Shown piece after piece: positions 11,501-23,379 of a stretch of 64,000 bases of DNA. The position numbers were made by a program, and so were the translations under genes. The DNA lies in the NCBI RefSeq assembly GCF_002999335.1, contig NW_020312170.1, positions 124,001 to 188,000 on the forward strand, read 5' to 3'. The DNA is from Cyclospora cayetanensis (Eukaryota > Apicomplexa > Conoidasida > Eucoccidiorida > Eimeriidae). The notes beneath the pieces were generated by a model, which was given only the letters and a program-made list of their open reading frames with translations, made no database searches and was not told where the DNA came from. How positions within the stretch are numbered: the stretch's first letter is position 1; every line of letters begins with the position of its first letter.

Positions 11501-13866
11501 ACTTGTCCCACGTTGCGGTTTATCTGGAGGCAATCGCTACACTCTACAATGTGACCAATAACCAAAGAGGCGCTCCCATAGGGCTCGCATCTGTGGCTCA
11601 TGATGACTCGCTTAGCGAGTTCTCAGGGGCCCCTCTGCTGCACACTCACCTGGTGAAACAGCTGCAAGAGACTTCTGAAGGCCTCGCCAGGCGGTTGATG
11701 GAGTTGCTGCTGCAACAGAAACACCATCAGCTGCACCCCCAACAGCAGCAAGAAAAGAAAGACTTCGTGAAAGCCGTGGTCGTGGGCGAGCTCCTTGAAG
11801 GGCCCGTAACAGGGCCCCGTTCGCTAGGACATATCATTACAGCCGTTGCTGCGCTTGAGCGAATGGCCCCTCCTTCAGCTGCTGCGACTGTTGCTGCTGC
11901 TGCGCGATCCTTGTTGCAGCAGAAAGGGCAGAACAACGTGCCTGGTGCTGCATTATCGCTAAAGCATTGCGGTGTCTTGTTGCATGCCCTTGCCAAGTGC
12001 GCAGAAAATCAAGACGCCTTATGGTCGCTACTGCCATTTGCCTTGCAGTGCGATGCTGTTGCGATCACTCTAGCGCTTGGCTGGCTCAAAAGGCCGCCTT
12101 TGCTGCCTGTCCGGCAAGCTAAGCCAGCCATCAAGGCATCACCAGGTTTTGTACTATCTCACGTGTCTTTGTTTGCGTCTGCAGGTTTCAACTGAGAGAT
12201 ACGGAGATCCTGGCGAGGCTCTGCCGCTGCATGGCCGACCCGCTTGAGCAACTACGGCAGCAGTTGCAGCAACAGCAGCATCCGCAGGATCAGCAACGTC
12301 TGCTGCTGCTTTCAGGGCAGCAGGTTGCACAGGTACTTTTGAGCTTATCACAGCTGTCGTTTACTCCTGCTCACCTTCTGCAATCACGAGGGGTACATAC
12401 ACCCGAACAGGAAGATGCTACCGTCGCTTTTTACCAATCAATGTTTCAGCTGTTGCAGCGCCCGCTGCAGTACGAGTCGCTTCAGCGCGACATGGAACTG
12501 CACAGTGCAGTGAACTGTTTGCATGCATTGGCGTTAAGCGACTTTTCACTGACTTCGTCAGTGGTATCATGTGGAATACAGTCTGCGAAGCCATGGGGGC
12601 AGGCTGGAGAAGAAGGTAGCCCTGTATCTGCGGTTTCTACCTTTTTCGATCTGCTCCTCACAGTCGTCAGAAAACATTTGTTGCCGATGGTACAGCAACG
12701 GCAAGGGCAGCAGCAGCATCGGCAGCCGCGTGAAGCAGAGTCAGGCTACTGCACCGCCTTGAAGACAACGTTAGCGCAACTACCGGCAGTGCACCAACAG
12801 CTGACAGCAGCAGCGGCGGCAGCAGCAGCGCCCCGACATACGTCTTTGTGCGCTTCGTTGCACCCTGAAAATCAAGTGTTTCTGCAGAAACTTCAGCAGC
12901 ACGTGTGTTGTATTAGTCCCAGCGAAAGCAGCGGCAGTGCGCAAGAACCGCACAGCTGGCTGTTGGTCCAGGGAGACTCCGAGTCCGCGGCAGGGGCCCC
13001 TCCCCACCTGGCTCAGTCGCGTAGGCTTTCTTCCATGGAGGTTTCAAGTTGTGTTCACCGAAATGCAGGCTGACGAGAACGACCAGAATGATGCTGCAGA
13101 TAGTGTCTTTTAATAATACATATACATGTATATGTATCTGAACGAACCCGCTGGTAGTTGGAGGGTCTGATATGTACGTGTGCATTGCAGCTCTGCAACG
13201 GGCGATATTTGCGGCCCTCTCTCGGACGCTTCCAGAGGCGCGTCTCACCGTTGAGGTTAGTGCATCAATGCAGCAGGAGCAGCACGAACGGTGGCAAGAA
13301 GCTGTTCTCATTGCTGATGCTAAACTCCTCGCACTCTTCTCTGAAGCAGCTGTACGAGCAGCGTTCGCGGTTGCTTCCTGCTTTCTGTGGCCTACGCAGG
13401 CAAGGTGCTCTTTTGGGGGCTATTACCTCGATATTCTTGCAGAACTCCCGGATACCAGAATAGGTGACTCAGAAGAGGGAAGCGCCCAAGTGAGAGCTAT
13501 GCTCGCTCCCAGCAGCACCCTTGCGTAACTGCATCGCTGATCCATAACCGACTCAAGAGCGCGTAAAAACTATGACTTACGTTGTACAGAATGCATTGTG
13601 GTGTTGTGCAGCAGCGGCATGTGGCAGTCGAGGCAGACGGAGGCTCTCATTTCCTTTTCGACTGCAGCATGCCACAGCCGCGTGCGCTTAGGGTGCAGCA
13701 ACATGGTGAAGGCCACCAGCCAGAGGGCCTCTGGGCTACAGACCGGTGTGGATGCATTTATAGCAGCAGCACTGTGCTGAAGCACCGCCTGCTAAGAGAA
13801 CGGGGACTGTTCGTGGTTTCCGTATCTGCTGCAGAGTGGAAAGCTGCGGTAAGGCAGTCGAGGTAG
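8545..13866 (+). CDS. RAP-domain protein, large, Gln/Ala/Leu-rich
   Basis: Five exons, 8545-9057, 9583-12047, 12185-13020, 13191-13489 and 13612-13866, total 4368 nt (1455 residues) with phases closing throughout. The C-terminal 85 residues are a RAP domain: HVAVEADGGSHF followed by STVLKHRLLRERGLFVVS and an Ala-Glu-Trp near the end. These match the family pattern of a VDGPxHF strand and a K-R-x-L-x-x-x-G-x-x-VV helix-strand. The preceding 1300 residues are helical, with many poly-Gln and poly-Ala runs from CAG codons. RAP proteins of apicomplexans bind RNA, chiefly in mitochondria, where they act on the fragmented rRNAs. Targeting here is inferred, as the N-terminus is uncertain. The start at 8545 is the first Met of an open frame, but an acceptor-like ccccgcag at 8656-8663 could mean an earlier first exon. 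The donor at 12048 is the weakest junction. Intron 1 carries a mitochondrial cytochrome b fragment. Confidence 0.8.
9438..9561 (+). other. NUMT: nuclear copy of part of mitochondrial cytochrome b
   Basis: About 120 bp inside intron 1 of the RAP gene read, in one open frame without stops, as the C-terminal part of apicomplexan cytochrome b. The frame contains IPSKTGGLLVFAGS, then LLLLLLSEVRSLTSVLHLR. The family pattern is PSKxxGL...LLFLLxExRSLTxxxxx. Base use is sharply different from the flanks: it is A+T-rich with A or T at most third positions (tta, att, agt, gta), while the surrounding gene is rich in CAG and GCT. It has the same orientation as the host gene but a different frame from exon 2. 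Its right end lies about 20 bp from the splice acceptor at 9581-9582. Borders are approximate. Confidence 0.85.
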
Positions 13867-14280
13867 CAGCGTTACGTTGTGCTGCTCCAGCACATCCGTA
13901 ACAATATGCAATATTCAGGTGTGAACAGAGACAGGCTTAGGTCTAGGGCTTGTGCATTGTGTGCACTTGCATTCGCAGGGGTCCTCAGAGGCCGCTCAGG
14001 ATTTGTTGCTGGCGCAAAAGTTGCACGGATTCATTCCAGTCCCATGCACTCGAGGCGTCAGCAGACCAGGCTAGCGTCTGCCTCGGTTCTTCGAGGCCAG
14101 CACCTCAGACTGTTAGGCAGTGCCATGAGAAAAGCGGTACAGGGCAACTAAACAGACTCTGCTTTTGCACTTCTGTGGCATTTTGACCTGCTCCAGAGAA
14201 GCTGTGGCTTCTTTGAGGGAGCAACAGAAGTAAGGCAACCGCAGCAAAAAGTAAAAGCACAGGGCCCTGCATTGAGAAAT
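13867..14280. other. Intergenic, 3' side of the RAP gene
   Basis: No supported gene. Plus-strand frames at 13879-14151 and 13950-14186 overlap one another and look like chance frames in the 3' untranslated region of the RAP gene. Confidence 0.4.
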
Positions 14281-14523
14281 TCACCGCAATGTGGCAGCAA
14301 AATCAAAAATTGCCTCCTCTAGCTGCAAGCGTCGCTTCGGCTGGGGAGTGCCCCAAACGAACACATCTGCGTAGGGCTGTGGACTGTCGTGCACCAAGGC
14401 TTTGGACATGTAGAGAGCTTCGAGGTTTGGTGTTCTACTGATGGCTTCAGAAACGTGGTGTGTAACGCTCAACTTCTTGTCTATGGCAGTCTGCATGCCA
14501 TTCCATGTGTGCTTCTGTTGCAT
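14281..14523 (-). CDS. Small hypothetical protein (80 aa)
   Basis: A minus-strand open frame from an ATG at 14523 to a stop at 14281. Its composition is non-repetitive and protein-like, with a charged helix LQLEEAIFDFAATL at the C-terminus. It sits between the convergent RAP gene and the downstream side of alpha-SNAP, which is on the same strand. I recognise no family. It could be a complete small protein, the last exon of a longer gene, or chance. Confidence 0.3.
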   Translation of the reverse strand: MQQKHTWNGMQTAIDKKLSVTHHVSEAISRTPNLEALYMSKALVHDSPQPYADVFVWGTPQPKRRLQLEEAIFDFAATLR

Positions 14524-15084
14524 TCTGACCTAGTTCTGCTGCCTTACAAATAGATATACTCGGTAAGAAGGGTGCGAGAGCTTTTCGACGCCCTGCTCTT
14601 GCCTCCCCCCCTTTTTTTTGGAATACAGCATGTGGTGTATCCTCTTCTCCTGTACCGTCTGCAACCTTTATTGCCCCCCTATATAGCCGTCTTGCTCTGG
14701 CACTTTAACTGTCCGTGCCCCCTCCTCCCCAGTTCTAATTCATACAAAAATTGAACTGCGGTCGACACACTGCAACTCCGCTGGAAGGCGATGGAGCAAC
14801 GGGCTCAAAGAATGGCGCAGACTACCAGGGGCCCCTGAAGCAGCCTGGCCACGCCTCTCTTTCTCCCTCCCCGTGTGAGGCCTAGAACTCGGTTTTCATG
14901 AATGCAGACTGTGGATTATGCATGCAAGCTGCACAGCAGCTGGTGCTATTATTGATACATATTGGTGGATGGGACCCAGCATAGCAAAAGTGACAGGGCC
15001 GTTGCTGGTGAGGCATTCCTTGGTGCTAATACCGAACGCAGCACAAGCATTCATATCAGCCCATCCTTCTTTCGAAGGTATTCT
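14524..15084. other. Intergenic between small ORF and alpha-SNAP
   Basis: Pyrimidine-rich plus-strand sequence (14590-14735) with no credible coding frame. On the minus strand it is the 3' flank of alpha-SNAP. Confidence 0.4.
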
Positions 15085-16635
15085 TTAAGAAAGGTCTATC
15101 TCCCCGTCCTCCCCAAGCTGGACAGGTGCTCCCTGCGCGGTCACTCCGTCTCCGCCGAGGAGGGACTTGGCCTTCAGGAGGAAGTGAACCTTCCAAGGGT
15201 CTAGCCTCGTGATGGAGTCAAAGGCCTCAACTGCTGCAGCAAATGCGTCACTGTCTCTTTCTTCCGACGCAGCAATGAGCTGCTTGAGCAACTGGGCCTC
15301 CCTGCTTGTCGCAAAGTGCGGATTGCGCTCCCCATACCGCCCCAAGGCAAGCTGAAGATCGACGAAATCTCCAGGGTCGTAGCGAGGGATGGAAAGCCGC
15401 AGCAGTAGGGCCTTTAAAAACAAATCCTTTGCACCATACTGAAGGAGATTGTTCTGAGATACCTTATAACCCTCAGTCTCAAATATCTTGGCCGCAGTCT
15501 CCAGTGTCTGCGCAGTCTGCTGAAGATTCTGGGGCTTACTAGGGTCGTCTCCTCCCCATGCCAACAATTCGGCGTACTTGCAAATGCAGTGACTGTACTG
15601 TGTTTTACTGAATTCGTCTGTCTCGAACAATTCTGACGCCTTCAAGTAGTGGATAGCTGCCGCCGGCCTGTCTCCGGTAGCTTCGTACTCCTCAGCTAGC
15701 TGCCGATGGATCTTCCCTGCAGCAGCTAGCCGACCGCTAGCCAGCAGCACCGATATACCCTTGGAGAAAACGGGGACCGAGTCGGCCAGAGAGTAGCGGC
15801 GCATGCAGTTCCCAGCTTCCACGTATAAGGTTGCCTCTGCAGTGCAAAGTCACACAAACCACCCAACGAAGCGACGCTTCCTACGGATGCGGCTGCTGCC
15901 GGCACGCTTCTTACTGCGCAGGAAGGCACTTCACGCGAGACATAAAAGAAGCGACTTTGGCCCTGTAGGCCCCCCGACCCAAACTGTCGGATGTCACACC
16001 CTGGAGGCTCACCTGTGTGAGTGTCTTTGGCCTTATTCGCTGCCTCCGCTGCCTTGATGTAGCACGAAGCCGCTTCTGGGAAGACGCGAGCTAGCTTGTA
16101 TTTCTAAGGCACAACACAGGAGTACGGAGACAGAGAAGCAGAGACAGACACATGGGAGGGGCGAGAAAAATACTAGCACAAGAGAGCTGCTTGAGAGGGG
16201 AGATACCGGTCAAAGACTGACTGTTAGGTCGACATTACGAAGATAGTGTAAGAGAGGACAGGGGGGGGATAAGCACAAAGGCAGGCGTGCAGTGGGTTAA
16301 AAGGGTATGGAATGCATAGAAATAGGCAGATAGTAAGACATTCACGCAGACACAAAATGACGCACGCGCATATGCGGAGCCGCTGGTCCCCGGAGAGGGA
16401 AGGGGAGTCAGGAACTAACGACAGTAGTAAGACTCACGCAACAACACGGCCGAAAACGCATACATAAGCCACAGCGCACCTGGGCACACTGCTGCAGGAG
16501 CTGCACCGCAGTGTCATAATCTGCTTCTCTGCCAAAAATCTGCCCCAGAAGACCAGGTGGTTTCATGGCCTGCTCGGCCTGCCGCATCAGTTGAGGGATC
16601 TCAGAGAGATCTACAGAGGCGGATACGCCTTCCAT
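15085..16635 (-). CDS. Alpha-SNAP, soluble NSF attachment protein
   Basis: Three minus-strand exons, 16635-16480, 16103-16013 and 15836-15085, give 332 residues with matching phases. The protein is a continuous helical TPR-like solenoid of the SNAP family: CYIKAAEAANKAKDTH in exon 2, EAGNCMRRYSLADSVPVFSKG and LAEEYEATGDRPAAAIHYLKASELF in exon 3, and the conserved tail region EAFDSITRLDPWKVHFLLKAK. Alpha-SNAP binds SNARE bundles at membranes and recruits the NSF ATPase to disassemble them. The penultimate Leu needed to stimulate NSF in other species is kept (sequence ends IDLS). The chain is about 35 residues longer than mammalian alpha-SNAP, with one insert, WGGDDPSKPQN, in mid-protein. The Met at 16635 (MEGVSAS) is preferred to the upstream Met at 16767 because family proteins start just before the first helix. 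Confidence 0.93.
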
Positions 16636-18043
16636 CTTGATAATGGCGTTGTTACTGCTATTCCTGCACTTGGTACTTTTGATACCGCTGTTGCTGCAAC
16701 TCTGGAAGACACGGATGACGTAGTTCACACTGCCTGCTGCTGCTGGTGCAGCAGGCAGTGCATACAAGCAGCAACTGCGGCTGCCTGCCAGTGCTCTACT
16801 TTTACCACCTACGTGGTCGTGAGGTAGTCTTAGTCATAGGAGGCCGTTTGGAAACTCAGCAGCTGGTGGAGACTTGTGCAAAGCTACAGATCGGCGTGCA
16901 TAAACATTGGATTAAACCCGGGACACTCTGGAATCTGAAACATGAGACGGAATGCAGCAGCAATGGAAATTATTTTACGGGTTTCACGTCTTCCTGCTTT
17001 GAGTACCATTTGGAAAAGACAGGATTTCGCCGGGGAGCATGCAAGGCGTTGATGACAGTTGAGCCGCAAGGCGCTTCCGCTGCTGTTGTGCTCCGTTCCT
17101 CCTCTATGCAAAGAAGCAAAAATATGCAACTTTCTTATAGTTTTATTAGCTGTTTACTATAAAACACACAGTTTCAGGTGCACACACAACTGCATGCACT
17201 GCATCCATTTGGCGCAGCTTGAAACCCTTCACTTTCTGGTTCAACTTGCAGCAACGAGAAAAACACCCATCTCGATATTTCTGCATCTTTGGGGGGCCAG
17301 CATGATAAGGCACTCCCAGAAGGCGAGGCCTTATGCATAAGGGGTTTACGACTTGCTGCAAGGCATGCCCCTGTAGACGAAGCAGACTGGTTTGTAGACT
17401 GATACCGATACGATACGTTTGTATTTTTGAAAAGACACGTTCAGAGCTTCTCTATTTGACTTCAACAAGTCAGATATACGGACAGAACCAGCGGGATGCT
17501 ACACACCGTAGCCCAGAGTTGGTGGAATCTGTAGCCTTTAGAGGTATTAGGCTCAACTCAGGACATTCGCAACCTTACGGACTTGCTCTTACTCCAGCAA
17601 CGGAGGCAGACAGAGATGAGAGACGAAACAGAGCAGCAGCAGGAATCTCCCAAAACGGTACGCAGGCTCTCAGCACGATGTGCAAGATTCTGGGGACGCT
17701 CAGCTGCGCCCTCCTTGGAGCCCTTAAATTGAGCGATCCGATGTATCTGACTTGTTACATTAGTTATGCTGCTTCCTGGCTCTCTGGTCGCTATCTCGAA
17801 AAGCCATACTTCTTGCAGTGCCCGTCAATATGCCTGCTGCAGCCTCCGTAGACTGCTGGAACTGCTCTGTCCACAAATTGTATGCTGTAATCGCTCTAGC
17901 TCTTCTCGTGCTTGTAAGTGTATCTAGCCGTGTAGATGTGTGCCGTTTGCATGTTTGCACACGGAACCGGGTATCCTAGATGCCCCTTTTGTTGGCTCTT
18001 TTCCCGCATTCCTACCACTTGGAAATGTGTGTAGCAGCAACGG
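16636..18043. other. Divergent intergenic region between alpha-SNAP and dynein light chain
   Basis: No supported gene. It should contain the 5' regions of both the minus-strand alpha-SNAP and the plus-strand Tctex gene. A plus-strand frame at 17333-17851 and an ATG-led stretch near 17830 ending at a gtaagtg donor could be upstream exons of the latter, but neither can be joined with confidence. Confidence 0.35.
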
Positions 18044-19607
18044 TTGAAGGTATCTAAGTGCCCACACTCACTTTCATTGCTTCAGGCTCTCCCTACGTGG
18101 CAGCCAGACGACATTGAAAAAATCGTAATGCAAGTTCTGGACGGTGCGCGTACTGCCACTGAATGCACTGTGAATCCAATCCCTGTGTGTAGCACTGCCT
18201 ACTACATCACCGTAACTCAATGCAAAGAGCTATTGTTTTTCCAAGAAATCAGCATCAGGTTACTTGCTTGAGCAGTACCGTCAAATTGCATGAGAAATTG
18301 GAGCATGTTCGTGCACCTGCAGCTTCACCACATACCCTTGTAGGTCCGATGTATGCAAAGCTGGCTGCCCCGAAAGTCTGAGTGAACAACGCACATCACT
18401 GCAGAATGGTGTACCCCATGATATTGACGTACCCCGATTTTTGGTGCATCAGTCAGAAAGGCGCCCGTACTTTGACGCTTTGCAGTCAGCACAGCACTTT
18501 GCAATAAGTCGATGCCATTTTGTAAATTAATCCTGCAGGGGTATATATACCTGCGCGGATACGAAACTGTTGATAATTACTCCTAGGAGGATGCAGTTGC
18601 AGCTGTAATCCTTTCATCCTGACTTTTGAACTGATCCCGAGATTGCCTATGCGAGAAGCCAGCCGTTTCCGCATTGACAGGAACACACATGCCCGCCTAG
18701 ATACTTGTGTTAGCATACAAGAAACGACGCGAATTTCGTTCAAGGAACTGTAGCACCATTTAGATTGTCCCCTCATGCCAATCGGTGTTTCTCGGCTTTT
18801 GTTCATTACTCAGACTTGCTGAGGGACAAGGAGTATGATGAACAGCAGGCGTCTGACTGGACCGACAGAATCTGTGACAACTGCATGCGACGTCTTTCGG
18901 AACTGAAGCGGCCCTACAAATATGTAGGTAAGGGTCGCACTCGCTCGTACGTACGCTTTCCCATTTTACTGCCCTTTAATAAGGATTTTTGAAATCAGTG
19001 TGACAGCCCCTTGCAGAGTCCTGCAGTCCCTTTGGCCCTCACAAACGAAACTGTGAAGCCTTGTCAAACGAGCAGGCATTTAGCAGGTTCACTCGGCACG
19101 CTATTGTTACCAAGAAGCCCTTTTTGTGTGCCTGCTGCTGTACGTGCAACGTAGTGCACGCAAACCTCGCACAGCAGGGGACCGGATCCCTCCACCTTGC
19201 ATCTGCTGGTACACTCTGCTCTAACTCTGACGGTAAGTTAGGAGGACAGTCTTCGACCAGACAACCCACCCGCAAGGCTACAGGAATAATTGAAGTATAC
19301 ACATTATCTACAATAAAAAAGCGTAATATCAAAGAAGAGGGCTAGTGAAAAGCACTAACAACGCGCTGTCCGCATCTCTTGTATGCACATCACCCACGCG
19401 ACAGTAAGCAGGAAAGCGGCCGCAAGCCTTTGGAGCTGCATGCATCAGTCTTTTTTTACTCTTGCTCACGAAGCCCTAGCAATCGTTCCTCTTGGTGTTG
19501 TTGTTGCTACAGGCGTCGTTAGCTGCATTTGGCCAGAGGAACGGATACATGACAGAGCATCTCGTGGAGTTAAGGCTGCAGTGAGGGTCTTCGGGTTCGC
19601 ATTTTAG
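18044..19607 (+). CDS. Tctex-type dynein light chain
   Basis: Four exons, the first ending at 18149, then 18814-18923, 19115-19232 and 19513-19607, give a Tctex1 domain of about 128 residues with compatible phases. Landmarks are DDIEKIVMQVL (first helix), YDEQQASDWTDRICDNCM and ELKRPYKY (second helix and K-P-F/Y-K-Y turn), TCNVVHANLAQQGTGSLHLA (the family's TCVIMQKNGAGLHTA strands), SDGVVSCIWPEERIH, and a C-terminal VRVFGFAF matching the family's closing strand. The protein is a light chain of cytoplasmic or flagellar dynein that links cargo to the intermediate chain. The ATG at 18044 reads into exon 1 without splicing. Alternatively, an acceptor at 18085 marks a first exon further upstream. 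Exon 3 begins with an unusual Cys cluster (LCACCCTC), and its acceptor is uncertain. Confidence 0.75.
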
Positions 19608-20704
19608 CTCTTCGCTTGTATGGTGTTTTTGCATCTCGCCGAGGCTTCTTCTGCGTGCTGCCAACATTGATCACGTTGCTACGCCTTTCTCCTCTGCTGA
19701 ATAATCGGATGAGATGCAACAGGCTTCAAGAAAATCAAAGCTACTCTGATACGCCTTACACTCTTTAGTTTCTAAAAAGACAACTTTCAGAGTGTGTGAG
19801 GCGTACGTACACTCCAAAATATCGGCGTACAACACTGGACAGCTGGCTTCGATTTGCCACCCACAAATTTTAGAGCGGACCACTAGGGTAGAGTCGTTCT
19901 GCAGCTCACTTTAAAGTGAAGAGTCACTACAGAATGGAGCTGTTCCCTACCATGCCCTCCAAAACTGCCACTTTATTCATGGATCTTCCACTCCTTAGTA
20001 ATTTACGTTGGCAGTCACGTAGATATCAGTAATAGGCAGCTTATCAAGCCTTGATATCAAGCTTATAGCCAGAAGCAATTTTAAAATCTGTGGCATGATT
20101 CTCGTTTGCTTGTCCGTCAGCTTCCTTTGCCATCGGGTAGCCTGGGCGAGAACGGGATCATGTCCCGCGTTGACACTGTTACTTGTTCACACACCACTAC
20201 CTCGTGGACAGAAAATGATGGCCAAAAATATAAGGATGCTTCCAGAGTCAAAATGGTGTATAGTCAGAGTAGAACCAGACCTATGTACGTTGTTGTCTTG
20301 ACCTGTGCATGCACGTAAGACACGAGGAGTCGTGGAAGCATTGATAGGCTTTTTGCTGATATTTACCGCAAGATAAGCAACAAAACATGGTGTCTTCTCC
20401 TGATAGGCGTTATTTGATTTTTGCTCCCTTAACTTTTATTGCATCTGCCCTCCCTTGAAAGGGGGGGGGCAAGTTTTATTGATTGGCTTCCTACTGTCGG
20501 TTTTGCACTCTCGCATCCTGGCTTCGACTCAGCGGTGGCTGGCACCCAAAGCTTTTTAGGGTGTCCATACACCCTGCTGAAGCCGATGTGTGGCAGGTGC
20601 TGCCGGTGAACGCCAGTACGGATAGACAACAGGAGCGCTTACACACACGTGCACAGCTATTTGGTAGGGTTCTGGGGCCTCCTTGCTATGAGTGGGATTA
20701 AAGA
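19608..20704. other. Intergenic, no gene seen
   Basis: About 1.1 kb between two plus-strand genes. No coding frame with family signals is visible. It contains a G-rich run at 20460-20469 and should hold the 3' end of the dynein light chain gene and the promoter of the membrane protein gene. Confidence 0.4.
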
Positions 20705-22903
20705 GTGGGAATAATGAGGCTCTGGGCTTGGCTTTCTTCGCGGATTCGTCCTGCAGCAGCGCGCCTATGGCGCTGGCTGCTGCGCCGGGCAGCAGCCGCA
20801 GCAACGCTCCTGCTTTTTGTGTGCTGTTGCATTTATCTGCACCTCCGTTCCATCCCGGAAAAGTTCACGGCTCAGGAGCTGCTCGTGCAGCACCTTCAGC
20901 GGGAGTCGTCGGAGGCCTTTGCTAGCGTCTTGGCAAGCATGCGTGCCCTGAGGATTCCTCTCCTTGAGCTCATGCGCATCTTGGGAGCCCTCCTCTTAGA
21001 CGCTGCCTCCCTCTTTCTTCTGTGGGTAAAGTTCGTTTACCCTGTGGTTGCGCCGCTGGTGGCTACGGGCATTCGGCTGTATATAGAGCTACAACCGCAA
21101 CAGCAGTTACTCATCGCCGCGTCGGCGGCAGCGCTACCCCTCTTCTACTTCTTACGTGTTAGCACAAGAGTGAAGCGCATGCGGGCTGTTGTCACCTCTT
21201 TTTACAGTGGTTTCACTGCCTATGTGGCGGCAGGGGCCCCCTTGGCCCTCACGGTGCTGCTGCACTGCTGTTGCTGCCTCGTCCTTGGAATTCCTCGGCT
21301 CACGCGGTTCCTGTCTGTAGTTTGGCTACCCTTGCCACTGCTGGGCACAGCGCTCTTTGCTGTAACAAACTTTGACGTCTTTAGAAGCATCTTCGCTGTT
21401 TCACCAGGTCCCTCTGCTGCAGCTCTGGCACCTCTAGAAGCGGATACACCGGGAGCAACGGCAATAGCAACGGCACTCTGCGTCGAGAGAAGACTGAGGG
21501 CCTTGCGTTCCCTCACATGCTGGCTCATGCTGTGGTTCCTACAAGGTCAGTCGCCTCCATGCACTGGTGCTGCTGCTCCCGAGTAGTATGTAGTGTATCG
21601 TTCAAGGTCTTCAGCTGTATATCAATCACCCAACACCCTCGGGCTAGCAAAAAACTGCTTTCACGCACCAAAAAAAAATTTCTTCTCTCGCTCTCTCTTC
21701 ATGCCTATAGGTCTTGGCTGCATGCTGAGCAGCCTCCTGCTAACGCTCCCTTTGCCCGTCTCCTTCCAGGCCTACATCGAGGCAGCCCCTCTGCATCTGC
21801 TTCTCTCCGCCTTGCTGCTGGGAGTGCTGACGGGAGGCAGCAGCAGCCTTATCCTCTTTGCCTACGGCCATAAATGCGTGGGGGGCCTTGCAGCCGCGCT
21901 CAATCTCTTCTCTCGCAAGTTTTTTGGCATTCAGCTGCTGCTACCGAAGCAGCAGCGGCAGCAGCAGCAGCAGCTCCTGCTTCGGGCTCAGGCGCAGCAA
22001 AAGCTCTTGACCAGCGCAACCGCGCCAGTCATCGCAGCGAGAGCGAAGAAGGCATCCACAGGCACTCTACAGCTGGCACAGACCTTCAGACTAGATGCAG
22101 GCGAGGTGCTCATGCAGCACTGTCTGCCCGACTTCTCTCCTCTAGAGGAGACGCAGCAGGAGCAGCAGCAGGCCGCATCGGCCAATACCAAATCTGTGCT
22201 GCAGCGCCTACGTTCGGCTGCAGTGGTGGCACTCCGTATTTCTCCCCCAACAAGCAGCGGCAACAGCGCGGAAGCATCGGCAGGAATGCAAAGTAGCAGC
22301 TTTCTGGGATCTCGCTTCCAGCTTCGAAGCTGGCGTGTGCTGCTGCAGCAAGTATTGCAGCAGACAGGCTTCGTAGTATCTCCTTCTGTGCTGTATGTTA
22401 TAGCGACTAGTCTGCGTTACGCTCCCCAGCTGCTGTTGTTATTGCTGCCCTCCTTCATTGTCGGGCCAGTGTTACTGCTGCTGCTGCGCGTCTACCCCTT
22501 AATAGGGACCCTCATTTGCCTCTCTAGGGCAGGAGGTGTCTCCTCCCGAGTGTACTGGCTGTGTTACTTCTGGGGTTCTGCGGCCGCGTACAACATGCAC
22601 ACGCGGCTGGAAGAGCACACCTTTCTCCGCTTGCTGCCGCTGCAGCAGACCAGGCTGCTGCTGTTGCTGTGGGCTGTACAGACTGCAGCCAAGGTCCTGT
22701 CTAGCATAGCCAAACTAGACCCACCTGAGCCGCCGGCCTCTCCTCACCAGAAACAGCTCCCGCAGACATCCCCTGAGGATGCCCAGAGTACCTTGAGCTG
22801 CAAGGGCAGCAGTGGCAGTAGCAGCAGCAGCCGCAGCGGCAAAGTGTCACACCGACAACGCTGTATCGAAGCGGCTGCGCCGCATAAGGAAGCAGGTGGC
22901 TAA
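20705..22903 (+). CDS. Large multi-pass membrane protein, unrecognised
   Basis: Two exons, 20705-21545 and 21711-22903, are joined by a GT-AG intron (gtcagt...cctatag) in phase 1 and give 677 residues. The first exon starts with an Arg/Trp-rich amphipathic segment (MRLWAWLSSRIRPAAARLW). About five hydrophobic spans follow, near residues 30-50, 95-120, 140-165, 175-200 and 205-220. Exon 2 adds further spans (ALLLGVLTGGSSSLILFAYG, then LQTGFVVSPSVLYVIATSL and [20 protein letters not shown]). A Gln-rich loop lies near the middle and a Ser-rich tail near the C-terminus, both from CAG-type codons. I know no family with this pattern, so I assign no function. It may be a coccidian-specific protein of an internal membrane. 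The alternative Met at 20714 would shorten it by three residues. Confidence 0.65.
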
Positions 22904-23379
22904 GCTATGCAGTCGTGAGGCCTGCCCGTCCTGCACTTTTGCAGTAAACACATTTCAGGGATTGCTACCAAAGGCAAGTTGCGTATGCTCAGAGTATTCA
23001 GAAAAAGGAAACGAGAAAGGGCAGCACCCACAAGCACTGTAGCAGTAGACGACAAAAGCAGTTAGCCCCCACGGATATTTTCCTAGTCCACCCCCCTGAG
23101 GCCCTTTTACACGTGCTGGTGACTGGCCACGCAAGTGTGCCTGCATGGATGTGGAGGAATTCAATCCTGCATCCCTTGCCGCACTGAGGCACTGGAAGCA
23201 GAAGCATGGAGCAGAAGCCGACACAGACAGACACACAGACAAACACACTGTACAAGAAGCAGAGGGACAAGATTGCACCAAACAAAGCCACATGCGTCGA
23301 AAAGGAGTCGTGACTTTGGCGATCAGGCGTACAGGACAGACGTTGAAGTTGGCGGCAACACTGACATCGACGCGGTTTC
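22904..23379. other. Convergent 3' intergenic region
   Basis: Less than 0.5 kb between the stops of the membrane protein gene (plus) and the CDK11 gene (minus). It contains a CA-rich patch at 23221-23250. Long minus-strand frames here are read-through of the CDK11 last exon in other frames. Confidence 0.5.
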
